This document shows, piece by piece, positions 25,743 through 35,906 of a DNA stretch of 64,000 nt. This stretch comes from Conexibacter stalactiti (GTDB lineage Bacteria; Actinomycetota; Thermoleophilia; Solirubrobacterales; Solirubrobacteraceae), in assembly GCF_035967765.1 (NCBI RefSeq), contig NZ_JAYWIT010000026.1; one strand, given 5' to 3'. A program made the translations under genes and the position numbers. The notes under the pieces were generated by a model that was given only the letters and a program-made list of their open reading frames with translations, did no database searches and was not told where the DNA came from. How positions within the stretch are numbered: the first letter of the stretch is position 1; each line of letters starts with the position of its first letter.

Positions 25743-25771
25743 GGCGGCGCGCGGACATCCCGCGCGCCGCC
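25743..25771. terminator. Strong hairpin terminator between convergent genes
   Basis: GGCGGCGCGCGG (25743-25754) pairs perfectly over 12 bp with CCGCGCGCCGCC (25760-25771) around the loop ACATC. No T-run follows, as is common in high-GC actinobacteria. It lies between the end of the pyridine operon (plus) and the end of the pectin-type operon (minus), so it may work in both directions. Confidence 0.75.
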
Positions 25772-25795
25772 GCGTGCTCCGGCGCCCGCGTCAGC

Positions 25796-27379
25796 TCACG
25801 TCGGCCAATAGATGCAGCCGAAGTAGAGCGCGTCGGTGTAGCTCTGGATCGTGCCGGAGGCGTAGCCGTCTCTGACCGAGGCGCCGACGGCGTGGCTCGG
25901 GCAGGTGTTGACGCCCGGCACGAGCGTGATCGTCGGGCTGTTGCCCGTGACCGTCGTTCTCAGCACGCCGGAGACGGCGATCCCCGTGCCGACCCGAGCG
26001 CTGCCGCTGCCGGTGCCGTTGGCGGTGAACGAGCCGCCGGTGGCGTTGCAGCCGTTGCTCGGGAACCACTCGCGCGTGCCGACCGAGATGCCGATCTGGA
26101 AGTAGGTCCGCGACCCGGTCCAGAAGGTGTTTCTCGTCATGTTCATGCCGGCCAGGCTGCGGCTCGCGACGCCCGGCCCGTCCGGACCGGCCGTGCAGAT
26201 CCACGGGTCCGCTCCGAGCGCGGCGTTGGCGTTGTGGCCGGCGGCGACGATCGTGTTGCCGCTCACCTGCGACGCCTGCGCGACGGTCGGCGAGACGGCG
26301 AAGACGATCAACGCCACGTCGGTCGCGTCGATCACGCTGTTGCCGGTGATCGTCGTGTCCTCGCAGCCGACGCTGATGCCGTCGGTCTGCCGCACGGAGA
26401 AGTAGTCGGCCGTGTAGCTCTCGACGAGGTTGCCCGTCACCTCCATGTCGGTGCAGGGGAAGCCGTCGGCCGTCCCGAGCGCGCGGATGCTCGACGCCCC
26501 CGACGGGTTGTCGACGCGGCTGCCGACGACGCCCGCGCCGACGCCGCCGTGGACCTGGACGCTGTAGCGCTCGCGGTCGTAGCCGCTCTCGCGCGCCCGC
26601 GCGCCCGAGACCCACACGTGCTCCAGCCGCGCGCCCGGGTTGAGCACGACCGACACGCCTCTCCAGCCCGGCTGGCGCACCAGCCGGCCCATGTTCGCGT
26701 AGTGGTTCACGTCGGGCGCGCCGGTCGTCGTCAGCGTCACCCCCGCCTTCACGAACAGCGTCCCCGTCAGCCGCACGACCGCGCGCGGCGCCAGCGCCAG
26801 CGTGCCGCCGGCCGGCGTCGCGTCGATCGCCGCCTGCAGCGCCGCCTGCGTGCCCGAGAAGCCCCTGCCGCCGAGCGGCGCGGTCGGCGCGTCGTTGCCG
26901 CCCCAGCCGTAGCCCTGGTCGGCGGTGCAGATCGTCGACGCCGCCGATCTGAACGCGGCGCTGTCGAACAGGTCGGTCACGAACGACGCGAACGCATAGC
27001 CGCTGTCGAGCGCCGCGACGGCGTTGTCGTAGCCGACCTGATCGGGCTCTGTGCTGAGGATCGCGCGGTAGGCCGTCAGCACCTTCGCCGCGTTCGCGTA
27101 CCCCAGTCCGGCGTACTCGGGCGAGCCGAAGATCTGCTGGCCCTTCGTCTTCAAGGTGGCGGCAGAGCAGCCGTTGACGTCGAAGAACGACATCGCGTCG
27201 GCCCAGCCGGCCTGGTCCGGGATCCTCCCGAGCCCCTCCGTGTACAGCTTCGCGACGAACTGGGTCGGCTGCGCAGCCGCCGCCGTCGCGGCGCCGGCGC
27301 CGCCGGCGGCGGCCGCCACAGCGACCACCGCCCCCAGCACCGCCGCGCTCCGGCGCAGGGTCCTCCCCGCGCCGCTCAT
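25796..27379 (-). CDS. Secreted DUF4214 plus right-handed beta-helix protein
   Basis: 527 residues with a signal peptide (basic RTLRRS then an alanine-rich core, cleavage near residue 37). Residues about 38-150 resemble the DUF4214 domain (FVAKLYTEGLGRIPDQAGWADAM; TEPDQVGYDNAVAALDSG), a helical module of extracellular actinobacterial proteins. From about 165 onward come parallel beta-helix turns of the pectate-lyase type, with asparagine-rich repeats such as VTGNLVES, ITGNSVID and VSGNTIVAAG. I see no assured catalytic residues. It overlaps the end of the 931-residue protein by 4 bp. Role: binding or cleaving an extracellular polysaccharide (inference). Rich in AGA codons. Confidence 0.8.
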   Translation of the reverse strand: MSGAGRTLRRSAAVLGAVVAVAAAAGGAGAATAAAAQPTQFVAKLYTEGLGRIPDQAGWADAMSFFDVNGCSAATLKTKGQQIFGSPEYAGLGYANAAKVLTAYRAILSTEPDQVGYDNAVAALDSGYAFASFVTDLFDSAAFRSAASTICTADQGYGWGGNDAPTAPLGGRGFSGTQAALQAAIDATPAGGTLALAPRAVVRLTGTLFVKAGVTLTTTGAPDVNHYANMGRLVRQPGWRGVSVVLNPGARLEHVWVSGARARESGYDRERYSVQVHGGVGAGVVGSRVDNPSGASSIRALGTADGFPCTDMEVTGNLVESYTADYFSVRQTDGISVGCEDTTITGNSVIDATDVALIVFAVSPTVAQASQVSGNTIVAAGHNANAALGADPWICTAGPDGPGVASRSLAGMNMTRNTFWTGSRTYFQIGISVGTREWFPSNGCNATGGSFTANGTGSGSARVGTGIAVSGVLRTTVTGNSPTITLVPGVNTCPSHAVGASVRDGYASGTIQSYTDALYFGCIYWPT

Positions 27380-30171
27380 CTGACCACGACCGCGCCGCGC
27401 ACGCGCACCAGCGGCGATCTCGACTGCAGCACGCCCTTGAAGCCCTCGCGCGCGACCGCGCCCGCCACCAGCGCGTGTCTCACGCCGGCCGCCACGTGCA
27501 CGTCGGTCCAGACCGGCTGGTGCAGGAACGTGACGTTGTCGGGCGCTATCCGCCCGACGCGGTTGAAGCTCAGCGCGACCGCGTCGGTCTTGCCGCCGAG
27601 CAGCTGCAGCGCGCCGCCGTCGTCACGCGGGTTGGCGGTGAACGCCGCCTGCACGAGATCGAGCGAGCCGTCGCGCACGACGACGCCTCTGAACGGGTTC
27701 CAGTTGAAGGCGTTGCCGCCGAAGTTGTAGAAGCGCGCGTTCGACGCCGCCCCCGCCCCCGGCTCCATCCGCAGGTACGACTCGCTGAACGTGCCCGGGT
27801 CGGGCGTCGGGATCTCGCCTCTGCTCGCGTCGAAGCCCCACGGGATCGCGCCCGCGTCGCAGTTGACGCAGTCGAAGCCGCGCGGTCCGGTCGCCTCGAC
27901 CACGTACGAGTCGACCGCGGCGTCGATCCAGAAGCCGTACAGCAGCCCCTCGAACCCTCTGCCGTCCTGGCGCACGAAGCGGGCGCCGACCTTCTGGCGG
28001 TACGCGAACGCCTGGTCGATCACCTCGTTGCGCGCCGACCCGAGCAGGAAGGAGTCCAGGTTCGTGTCCTGGATCTTCATGATCTTGAAGAAGAGCGCCA
28101 TCATCGCGTCCCAGTCAGCGGGCGCGCCGGGCAGCGTCGTGCCGCTGGTGCGGAACCAGAAGTGCGGGTTGAAGTGCGTCCGCCGCACGACGCCGCCCTG
28201 CGAGCGGCCGAGCGCGATCCCGGTCTTCAGCGGTGCGCCGACGACCCAGTCGAGCTGGTGGCCGGTCGTGTCCGTGCTGGCCGCGTCGACGCCCTGCCAG
28301 GCGTTGCCGACGTCGACCATCCGCACCCACGCGTCACGGCCGGCGACGCGGACCGCGAACGGATAGGCCACGGCCGCGTCGGCCGACTGCTGCGGGTACC
28401 ACGTCAGCAGCCCGCTGACGCCGGCGCGCGCCTGCAGCGTGATCGCCGCCGCGCCGTCGGCTCTGCCGGCGCCGCCGGTCACGTACAGGACCGTCGCCGC
28501 CGCGTTGGTGTGGAACGGCGTGATCTGCGCGCCGCGCAGCTCGACGCCGCTGGGGACCGTCAGCGACCCGGCCAGCAGGTAGCGGCCGGCCGGCAGGTAG
28601 GCGATGCCGCCGCCCCTTCTGGCGGTCGCGTCGAGCGCCCGCTGGATCGCCGCGGTGGCGTCGGTCGTGCCGTCGCCGACGGCGCCGTACGGCGCGCTCG
28701 TCGCGTCGATCAGCGCGCCGCCGCGCGGGCGCGGCAGCTCGGGCAGGCGCGGCGCGTCGGGCGCCGGGCGCAGCTGCAGCGGCAGCAGGCCTGCGTCGAT
28801 GACGACCTGCGCCGCCGGCTCGCTGACCGCCACGTCGCGTCTGCCGAGGTTGGTGTCGACGAGGTCGAGCGCGCCGGCGCCCGGCCGCAGCTCGATCGCC
28901 GCGCCGCGGCGGGGGCGCTGCACGAGCGAGCGCTGGAGCTGCAGCGCGCCGCCCTCGACGACCGCCGCCGGACCCTGCGCCGCACCGAGCGAGGAGTTGT
29001 AGAGGCCGACGGTCCCGTCGGAGCCGGCCGCGAGGTGCACGGGCGTGCCGGACGGCGCCGAGACGCGGCAGTCCTGGCAGTTGAAGGTCGTGCGCGAGAA
29101 GCTGTCGCCGGTCTCGATCCCGACCTGCTCGGCGTCGATCCGCGCGTGCGTCAGCTGCACGGCGATCGTGTTGACGTCCTGGAGGCTGATGCCGGTGCCG
29201 ACGCGCCGCAGCTCCAGGTCGGAGTACTGGCCCGAGGAGGAGGTCGTGACGTCGCCCGTGACGCCTCTGTCGGTCCGCAGCCGCACGCCGATCGCGGCGT
29301 CAGTCACCTCCAGCCCCTTCACGTACTGCGTGTCGGAGCGACCGATGTCGAGGCCGACCACGTGCTCGCGCGCGTGCGCGGCGATGCGGCGCTCGGAGGT
29401 GCCGTCCCAGCTCGCCCACCAGCGCGGCGAGATCGAGACGTCCTCGATGCGGCCGACGTCGGTCGCGAAGTCGATCGTGATGCCTCTGTCCAGCGGCGAG
29501 ATGCGCACCTCGTTGAGCACGCCCAGCTCGTTGTTGTCGGTGCCGGCGCGGACCGCCTCGTACGGGTTGACGAGCGTCACCTGCTTGACGGAGGCGAACT
29601 GCGAGCCGTTGCCGCCGAGGCGGACCGTCGGCGCGTACGCGACCGGCGCCTCCGCGCTCTGCCCCGGGTAGTAGACGTTCATGCCCTGGATCCCGCCGCC
29701 GCCGATCAGCGTCAGGAACGGCGTCGCCGCGGCCGGGTCGGGCTCGGCGAGCAGCACCGTCTGCCCCGCGCCGCGGCGGCCGCCGCCGTTCTCGGGGTCG
29801 CGCCAGCTGCCGAGCAGCGTGACGCCCTTCGGGACGCTCAGCGGCGTCACGACGCGGTAGCTGCCGGCGCCGATCCAGACGACGCCGCCGCCGTCGGCGC
29901 CGGCCGCGTCGAGCGCCGCCTGGATCGCTGCTGAGGCGTCGCTTGCGCCGCTCGCGTCGGCGCCATAGGCGGCGACGTCGTAGCGCGCGACGACGGGGAC
30001 GCCGTCGGGGTCGCGCACGAGCTGCGGCAGCCCGGCTCTCGGTCTCGGGGTGGCCGCGGGCGCGGCGGATGTGGCGGGCGCGTCGGCCGCGGATGCGGGT
30101 ACGGCGGATCCGGCCGCGCAGGCAAGCGCGGCCAACGCCGGCGCGAGCGCGCGGCGCAGGGGAACGGACAT
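27376..30171 (-). CDS. Secreted double pectate-lyase-superfamily protein
   Basis: 931 residues. A signal peptide (LRRALAPALAALACAAGSAV, cleavage after the ASA near residue 28) shows export. It contains two Pectate_lyase_3-type repeats: the first begins near residue 65 (VAAYGADASGASDASAAIQ), the second near 490 (APYGAVGDGTTDATAAIQ). Each has the GGGVVWIGAGSYRV / GGGIAYLPAGRYLL strand and a long beta-helix after it. This duplicated architecture resembles GH55-like glucanases and phage-type polysaccharide depolymerases. GAGGAGAGAG before ATG 30171. It is 46 bp downstream of uxuA and probably cotranscribed, so a uronate polymer is a plausible target. Confidence 0.82.
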   Translation of the reverse strand: MSVPLRRALAPALAALACAAGSAVPASAADAPATSAAPAATPRPRAGLPQLVRDPDGVPVVARYDVAAYGADASGASDASAAIQAALDAAGADGGGVVWIGAGSYRVVTPLSVPKGVTLLGSWRDPENGGGRRGAGQTVLLAEPDPAAATPFLTLIGGGGIQGMNVYYPGQSAEAPVAYAPTVRLGGNGSQFASVKQVTLVNPYEAVRAGTDNNELGVLNEVRISPLDRGITIDFATDVGRIEDVSISPRWWASWDGTSERRIAAHAREHVVGLDIGRSDTQYVKGLEVTDAAIGVRLRTDRGVTGDVTTSSSGQYSDLELRRVGTGISLQDVNTIAVQLTHARIDAEQVGIETGDSFSRTTFNCQDCRVSAPSGTPVHLAAGSDGTVGLYNSSLGAAQGPAAVVEGGALQLQRSLVQRPRRGAAIELRPGAGALDLVDTNLGRRDVAVSEPAAQVVIDAGLLPLQLRPAPDAPRLPELPRPRGGALIDATSAPYGAVGDGTTDATAAIQRALDATARRGGGIAYLPAGRYLLAGSLTVPSGVELRGAQITPFHTNAAATVLYVTGGAGRADGAAAITLQARAGVSGLLTWYPQQSADAAVAYPFAVRVAGRDAWVRMVDVGNAWQGVDAASTDTTGHQLDWVVGAPLKTGIALGRSQGGVVRRTHFNPHFWFRTSGTTLPGAPADWDAMMALFFKIMKIQDTNLDSFLLGSARNEVIDQAFAYRQKVGARFVRQDGRGFEGLLYGFWIDAAVDSYVVEATGPRGFDCVNCDAGAIPWGFDASRGEIPTPDPGTFSESYLRMEPGAGAASNARFYNFGGNAFNWNPFRGVVVRDGSLDLVQAAFTANPRDDGGALQLLGGKTDAVALSFNRVGRIAPDNVTFLHQPVWTDVHVAAGVRHALVAGAVAREGFKGVLQSRSPLVRVRGAVVVR

Positions 30172-30217
30172 CTCTCTCCTCGGGTGCGGGCGCCGCGACG
30201 CGGCGCCGTGGTGCGGT

Positions 30218-31210
30218 TCAGGGTGTTGCGGTCGCTGCTTCCAGCAGGCCCTGCACGTAGCCGATCGCGTGCAGCCGGCCGAGGTCCGAGTAGCCGGGGA
30301 CGCCGGCCGTGTCTCCTTCCAGCAGGGGGTTGTGATCGGTCCGCAGCACGCCGTCGCAGCCGCTGGCCACGTAGGCGCGCATGCACGCGAGCATGTCGGT
30401 CGGCCCCTCGTCGTGGAACGTCTCGAGGAACCGCTCCGGCGTGCCGCGCACGTCGCGGAAGTGGACGAAGTGCACGCGGCCGCTGGCGCCGAAGCGGCGG
30501 ATCGCGGCCGGCACGTCAGGCGTCATCAACGTGACGTTGCCCTGACAGAAGGTGAGGCCGTTGGCGGCGCTCGGATGCAGCTCCAGCAGCCGCTCCATCG
30601 CCTCCAGCGAGCGCATGATCCGGGGCACGCCGCGCACCGGCGACAGCGGCGGGTCGTCGGGGTGCATCGCCAGCCGCACGCCGGCTTCCTCGGCGACGGG
30701 GACGATCCGCTCCAGGAACCAGCGCAGGTTCTCCCACAGCGCCGCCTCGTCCTCGCCGTCGCGCAGCGGGATCTCGGCGCCCTCGAAGCGGCGCGCGTCG
30801 AAGCCGGCGACGATCGCGCCGCCGCGGCCGCGCGCGGCCAGCTCCGTCCGCACCCAGCCCAGCAGCGCGCTCCAGTTGTAACAGAGCACCGGAATCCCGA
30901 GCCGTCCCATCGTGCGCACGAGCAGCGTGAACTGCTCCAGCTCCTCCTCGCGACCGGGGCGGCCGAGGCGGATGCGGTCCATCGGCGGGTTGTCCTCGAT
31001 CACGTCGAGCGAGAAGCCCTCGGCCTCGACCATCCCCTGGAGGATCGACAGCGGCGCCAGCCCCCACGGGACCTCCCCGTCATCGCCGCGCCAGTCCTTC
31101 AGCCGCCGCGGCAGCACACCGACGGCGCGGTCGACGCCGACCTGCCGCAACTGCCGCCACGCGGCCGTCGGCTGGGGGTCGAGCAGGATCTCCGCCAGCT
31201 GCAGCGTCAT
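30218..31210 (-). CDS. uxuA: D-mannonate dehydratase
   Basis: 330 residues. Removes water from D-mannonate to give 2-keto-3-deoxygluconate, cytoplasmic, Mn/Fe dependent. Hallmarks: VIEDNPPMDRIRLG, YNWSALLGW, LAMHPDDPPLSPVRG with a metal His, TFCQGNVTLM with the Cys/Gly region, and VHFVHFRDVRG, followed by a C-terminal RTDHNPLL. All metal-site segments of UxuA are present. AAGGA lies before the ATG. Its promoter overlaps the AT-rich box shared with gntR. It heads the operon that continues into the two secreted beta-helix proteins. Confidence 0.92.
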   Translation of the reverse strand: MTLQLAEILLDPQPTAAWRQLRQVGVDRAVGVLPRRLKDWRGDDGEVPWGLAPLSILQGMVEAEGFSLDVIEDNPPMDRIRLGRPGREEELEQFTLLVRTMGRLGIPVLCYNWSALLGWVRTELAARGRGGAIVAGFDARRFEGAEIPLRDGEDEAALWENLRWFLERIVPVAEEAGVRLAMHPDDPPLSPVRGVPRIMRSLEAMERLLELHPSAANGLTFCQGNVTLMTPDVPAAIRRFGASGRVHFVHFRDVRGTPERFLETFHDEGPTDMLACMRAYVASGCDGVLRTDHNPLLEGDTAGVPGYSDLGRLHAIGYVQGLLEAATATP

Positions 31211-31224
31211 CGCAGGTCCTTGAG

Positions 31225-31234
31225 TAATATATCA
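31225..31234. promoter_or_regulatory. GntR box 1 (TAATATATCA) in the uxuA/gntR promoter region
   Basis: An AT-only decamer core in very GC-rich DNA, identical to 41292-41301 and close to 37383-37392. On the plus strand TAATAT (31225-31230) is placed 7 nt before the gntR ATG, implying a leaderless message with autoregulation. On the minus strand TATATT serves as -10 for uxuA. Inference: operator of the adjacent GntR protein. Confidence 0.7.
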
Positions 31235-31236
31235 CT

Positions 31237-31908
31237 ATGGTCAGCAATCCGGAGGCTCCGCGCCAGGCGCGCGACGTGCTCTACGCCACGCTGCTGGACG
31301 GCATCGTCCAGCTGCGCTATCCGCCCGGCGCGCGGCTCTCCGACGTCGCCGTCGCGGCCGAGCTGGGCGTCAGCCGCACGCCCGCGCGCGAGGCGATCCT
31401 GCGGCTCGCCGACGAGGGTCTCGTCGCGGTGCGCCCGCGCTCGGGCACGTTCGTCACGCCGATCGACCGCCATGCCGTGCGCGAGGCGCAGTTCGTGCGC
31501 GAGGCGCTCGAGGTGGCCGCGCTGCAGGCCGCGATGGCCAACCGCGAGCGGCTCGACTTCGACGCGCTCGCGGCCAACATCGCCGGCCAGCGCGAGGCGA
31601 TCGCGCGCGACGACATCCCCGGCTTCGGCGTCTTCGACACCGAGCTGCACCAGCGGATCTTCGACGCCAGCGGCTTCCCGGCCGTCGCCAGAGTCGCCGC
31701 GCCCAGCCGCGCGCACCTCGATCGCGTGCGCAAGCTCAACGAGCGGCCGGAGGCGTTCCCGCAGCTGATCGAGGACCATGCGCGACTCGTCGCGGCGATG
31801 CGCGACGACGACGTCGACGGCGCGACCGCCGCGCTGCGCGTCCACCTCCGCCGCGTGCTCGAAGTGCTCGAACGGCTCGAACGCGTGCGGCCGGACCTGT
31901 TCGCCTGA
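31237..31908 (+). CDS. GntR family (FCD) transcriptional regulator
   Basis: 223 residues. Winged helix at about 10-75 (LSDVAVAAELGVSRTPAREAI; GTFVTPID), then an all-helical FCD ligand domain with the metal-binding pattern Asp/His in FDTELHQRIF, His in EDHARLV and His in RVHLRRVLE. These regulators sense carboxylic acids and often control uronate use (ExuR/UxuR type). It is divergent from uxuA and convergent with the SMP-30 gene, 4 bp apart. Three near-identical AT boxes mark its likely regulon. No ribosome-binding site precedes ATG 31237. Confidence 0.9.
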   Translation: MVSNPEAPRQARDVLYATLLDGIVQLRYPPGARLSDVAVAAELGVSRTPAREAILRLADEGLVAVRPRSGTFVTPIDRHAVREAQFVREALEVAALQAAMANRERLDFDALAANIAGQREAIARDDIPGFGVFDTELHQRIFDASGFPAVARVAAPSRAHLDRVRKLNERPEAFPQLIEDHARLVAAMRDDDVDGATAALRVHLRRVLEVLERLERVRPDLFA

Positions 31909-31912
31909 CGCG

Positions 31913-32832
31913 CTACGCATCGAGCGCCTCGCCGCGCGGCTCGCGCGGCAGCGGCACGCGCGTGACGTGCCAGCCGCCGAAGTTCGCCAGCAGCAGGTCG
32001 CCGGCGCGGTCGAGCGCGCCGTTCGTCGGCCGGCACAGCAGGTGCGCGGAGGGATCCCCGACGAGCACCCGCGGCGGCGCGTCCCGCGGTGCCGCCCCTG
32101 GCTCGGCGCTCGCCGCCTCCGCCTCCACCGCGAACACGACCGAGGGCTCGTAGCAGCAGACCAGCAGCGTGCCGTCCGGCGTCGCGACGAGGCCGTCAGG
32201 GAGCGCACCCGGCGTCTGGGTGACGATCCGCGCCGGGCCGGCGGCGTCGCCGGCCGCGTCGAGCGCGATCGCGACGACCCGCTCGCGGAAGGTCTCGGCG
32301 ACCCACAGCGTCGCGCCGTCGCGCGACAGCGCCAGGCCGTTGGCGAAGTGCAGCGGCTCCGGCACGCAGATCCGCCCCGGTCCGCCGTCGAGCGGGAAGC
32401 GCCAGATCGACGGCCGCGGCGCGCCCTCGCGCGTGGCGCTGTCGGAGACGAAGAGGCAGCCGCGTGCCTCGTCGACGACGATGAAGTTGGGCTGCACCAG
32501 CAGCCCGCGCGTCGCCTCCAGCGGCTCCAGCCGCTCGCTCGCGCGGTCATAGGCGAACAGCAGCGCGGCGTGGGCGTCGCAGACGAGCACGCGTCCGCGC
32601 GCCTCGTCGACGGCGACGCCGAGCAGGAAGCCGCCCGTGCTGGCGACGACGCGCCGCTCTCCCCCGTCCGGCGAGATCCGGTGCAGCTCGCCGGTCTCGC
32701 TGCCGCACCAGACGGTCCCGTCCGACGCTACCGCGATCCCCTCCGGATGACTCATCCGCGGCGTCGCCGCCTGGCCGTCGTGGAAGCTGCGCGCCCGCTC
32801 GAGCGCGACGAGCGGCGACGGCGCCGGCGCGA

Positions 32833-32836
<4 letters not shown>
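31913..32836 (-). CDS. SMP-30/gluconolactonase-type sugar lactone hydrolase
   Basis: A 307-residue six-bladed beta-propeller. Family markers: SHPEGIAVASDGTVWCGSE with a metal Glu, QPNFIVVDEARGCLFVSDS with Asn/Asp ligands, HFANGLALSRDGATLWVAE (Asn) and the late ALPDGLVATPDGTLLV (Asp). Hydrolyses an aldonic or aldaric acid lactone in the cytoplasm. The GTG start overlaps the ATPase stop (GTGA), making it the last gene of the sugar importer operon. In context it would open the lactone made by the uronate dehydrogenase-like enzyme at 37449. Confidence 0.85.
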
Positions 32837-34095
<1,259 letters not shown>

Positions 34096-34098
34096 TGA

Positions 34099-34935
34099 TC
34101 AACCCTTCACCGCGCCGGTCAGGCCGGCGTTCACGTATCTCTGCAGGACGGCGTACAGAACGATGATCGGGACGACGATGATCGTCGCCGCGGCGAGCAC
34201 CTCGTTCCAGTGCACGACGTTCTGGCTCAGCAGGTTCTGCAGCCCCAGCGGCAGCGTGAACGAGTCGCGCTCGTTCAGCGTCACGCTCGGCAGCACGTAC
34301 TCGTTCCAGATGCCGACGCAGTTGAGCACCGCGACGGTGATCAGCGCCGGCCGCGCGAGCGGGAAGTAGACGCGCGCGAAGACCGCCAGCTCGCCGTAGC
34401 CCTCCATCCGCGCCGCGTCGCGCAGCTCGCGCGGGATCGACGCGAAGTACGCGCGCAGGATCAGGATCGCGAGCGGCCCCGCGCCGTTGACGAGCGGCAG
34501 GATCACGCCCCACTTCGTGTCGATCAGGCCGAGGTTGCGATCGAGGATCACGATCGGCAGCAGCACCGTCACCGCGGGCACCAGCAGCGCGCCGACGAAC
34601 AGCAGGAAGAGCGCGTTGCGCAGCGGGAACTCCAGCACCGCGAAGGCGTACGCGGCGAGCGGGAAGACGATCAGGATCAGCGCGATCGAGACGACCGTGA
34701 TCAGCGTGCTGTTGAGCAGCAGCGTGAGGAAGTCGAGCTGGTCCCAGACGGCGCGCACGCCGTCGAGCGTCGGGTCGGCCGGCAGCGGCGAGGCCGTCCC
34801 GAGCACGTCCTGCCGCGACTTGAAGCCGCCGCCGAGCATCCACAGGAACGGGTAGACGCTGACCGCGAGGTAGAGCGCCAGCAGCGCGCCGACGAGCGCG
34901 CGCAGCGGCCGGATCGAACGCAGCCGCGCGCTCAT
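34099..34935 (-). CDS. Sugar ABC transporter permease (UgpE/MalG-type)
   Basis: 278 residues with six hydrophobic segments, an N-terminal YPFLWMLGGGFKS loop, and the EAA motif RELRDAARMEGYGELAVFAR. The end is YVNAGLTGAVKG, the usual C-terminus of this family, which contacts the ATPase. Start ATG 34935 overlaps the previous stop (ATGA). It lies 3 bp upstream of the ATPase gene. Confidence 0.95.
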   Translation of the reverse strand: MSARLRSIRPLRALVGALLALYLAVSVYPFLWMLGGGFKSRQDVLGTASPLPADPTLDGVRAVWDQLDFLTLLLNSTLITVVSIALILIVFPLAAYAFAVLEFPLRNALFLLFVGALLVPAVTVLLPIVILDRNLGLIDTKWGVILPLVNGAGPLAILILRAYFASIPRELRDAARMEGYGELAVFARVYFPLARPALITVAVLNCVGIWNEYVLPSVTLNERDSFTLPLGLQNLLSQNVVHWNEVLAAATIIVVPIIVLYAVLQRYVNAGLTGAVKG

Positions 34936-35906
34936 GAGCGCGTCCGATCGCGCATGATCCGCAGGTTCAGCAGCGACAGCGCCAGCGCGACCGCGAACAG
35001 CGCCCAGCCGAGCGCGCTCGCGAGGCCGAGGTTGTTGTTGCCGCGGCCGAAGGCGAGTCTGTAGACCTCCAGGCCGAGCACGTTGGTCGCGTCGACCGGC
35101 CCGCCGTTGGTCATCAGCAGGAACAGCTGGAAGTTCTGCAGCGCCTCGCGCAGGCAGATCACGACCAGCAGCGCCGTGATCGGCGCCAGCAGCGGCCAGA
35201 TCAGCCGGCGCACGATCGTCCACTGGCTCGCGCCCTCGACGCGGGCGGCCTCGAAGAGCGAGTCGTCGATCGTCTGCAGGCCGGTCAGGAACAGCAGGAT
35301 CCCGAGCGGGACGGTCATCCAGACGAGCACGGCGAGCGTCGCCGGCAGCGCGGTGGAGGTGCTGCCGAGGAAGCCGTCGGGCTGCACGAGCCCGCCGAGG
35401 CCGATCCCGTCGAGCAGCGTGTTGATCGCGCCGGCCGGCTCGTACATGAAGCGCCAGGCGTAGTAGACGCCGACGCCGGCGGTCACGTACGGCAGGAAGT
35501 AGAGCGTGCGCAGCGTTGCGCGCAGCCGCGTCAGCGAGTTCAGCATCACGGCGATCGGGAGGCTGATCGCGATCACCAGCACGGGCAGCGCGACCATCAC
35601 GATCGCGGTCTTGCCGACCGCGCCGCGGACCTGCGGCGCCAGCACCGGGTCGGCGGAGAAGAGGTCCTTGAAGTTCTGCAGCCCGACCCACTCCCACTCG
35701 GGTGAGAGGCCGTTCCAGCGGTTGAAGCTGAGCATGAAGCCGTACGCGACCGTGTAGACGCCGAAGATCGCGAACAGCGTCAGCGCCGGCGCCAGGAAGC
35801 CGTAGGCGGTCAGCGACTGCCGCAGGCCGTAGCGGCGCAGGCGGGGACGATGGCGCGGGCGCGCGAGGGCGCGGCTGTGACGCCGCGCCCCCGTCTCGGT
35901 GCTCAC
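34932..35906 (-). CDS. Sugar ABC transporter permease (UgpA/MalF-type)
   Basis: 324 residues with a basic cytoplasmic N-terminus (RRHSRALARPRHRPRLRRYG) before the first membrane helix. The SFNRWNGLSPEWEWVGLQN loop is typical, and the EAA motif is FEAARVEGASQWTIVRRL. Start is given as GTG 35906 for its GTGA overlap with the binding-protein stop; the in-frame ATG at 35921 is an alternative that adds five residues. Partner of the permease at 34099. Confidence 0.92.
   Translation of the reverse strand: MSTETGARRHSRALARPRHRPRLRRYGLRQSLTAYGFLAPALTLFAIFGVYTVAYGFMLSFNRWNGLSPEWEWVGLQNFKDLFSADPVLAPQVRGAVGKTAIVMVALPVLVIAISLPIAVMLNSLTRLRATLRTLYFLPYVTAGVGVYYAWRFMYEPAGAINTLLDGIGLGGLVQPDGFLGSTSTALPATLAVLVWMTVPLGILLFLTGLQTIDDSLFEAARVEGASQWTIVRRLIWPLLAPITALLVVICLREALQNFQLFLLMTNGGPVDATNVLGLEVYRLAFGRGNNNLGLASALGWALFAVALALSLLNLRIMRDRTRS

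Noticed and set aside
25743..25771. Hairpin as an attachment site or transposon end
   Set aside because: It is a single perfect stem-loop between convergent genes with no flanking duplication; a terminator explains it.
27475..29934. Plus-strand frame of 819 codons opposite the pectate-lyase-type gene
   Set aside because: Arg/Asp/Val-rich antisense translation without domains; the minus-strand protein has a signal peptide and two Pectate_lyase_3 repeats.
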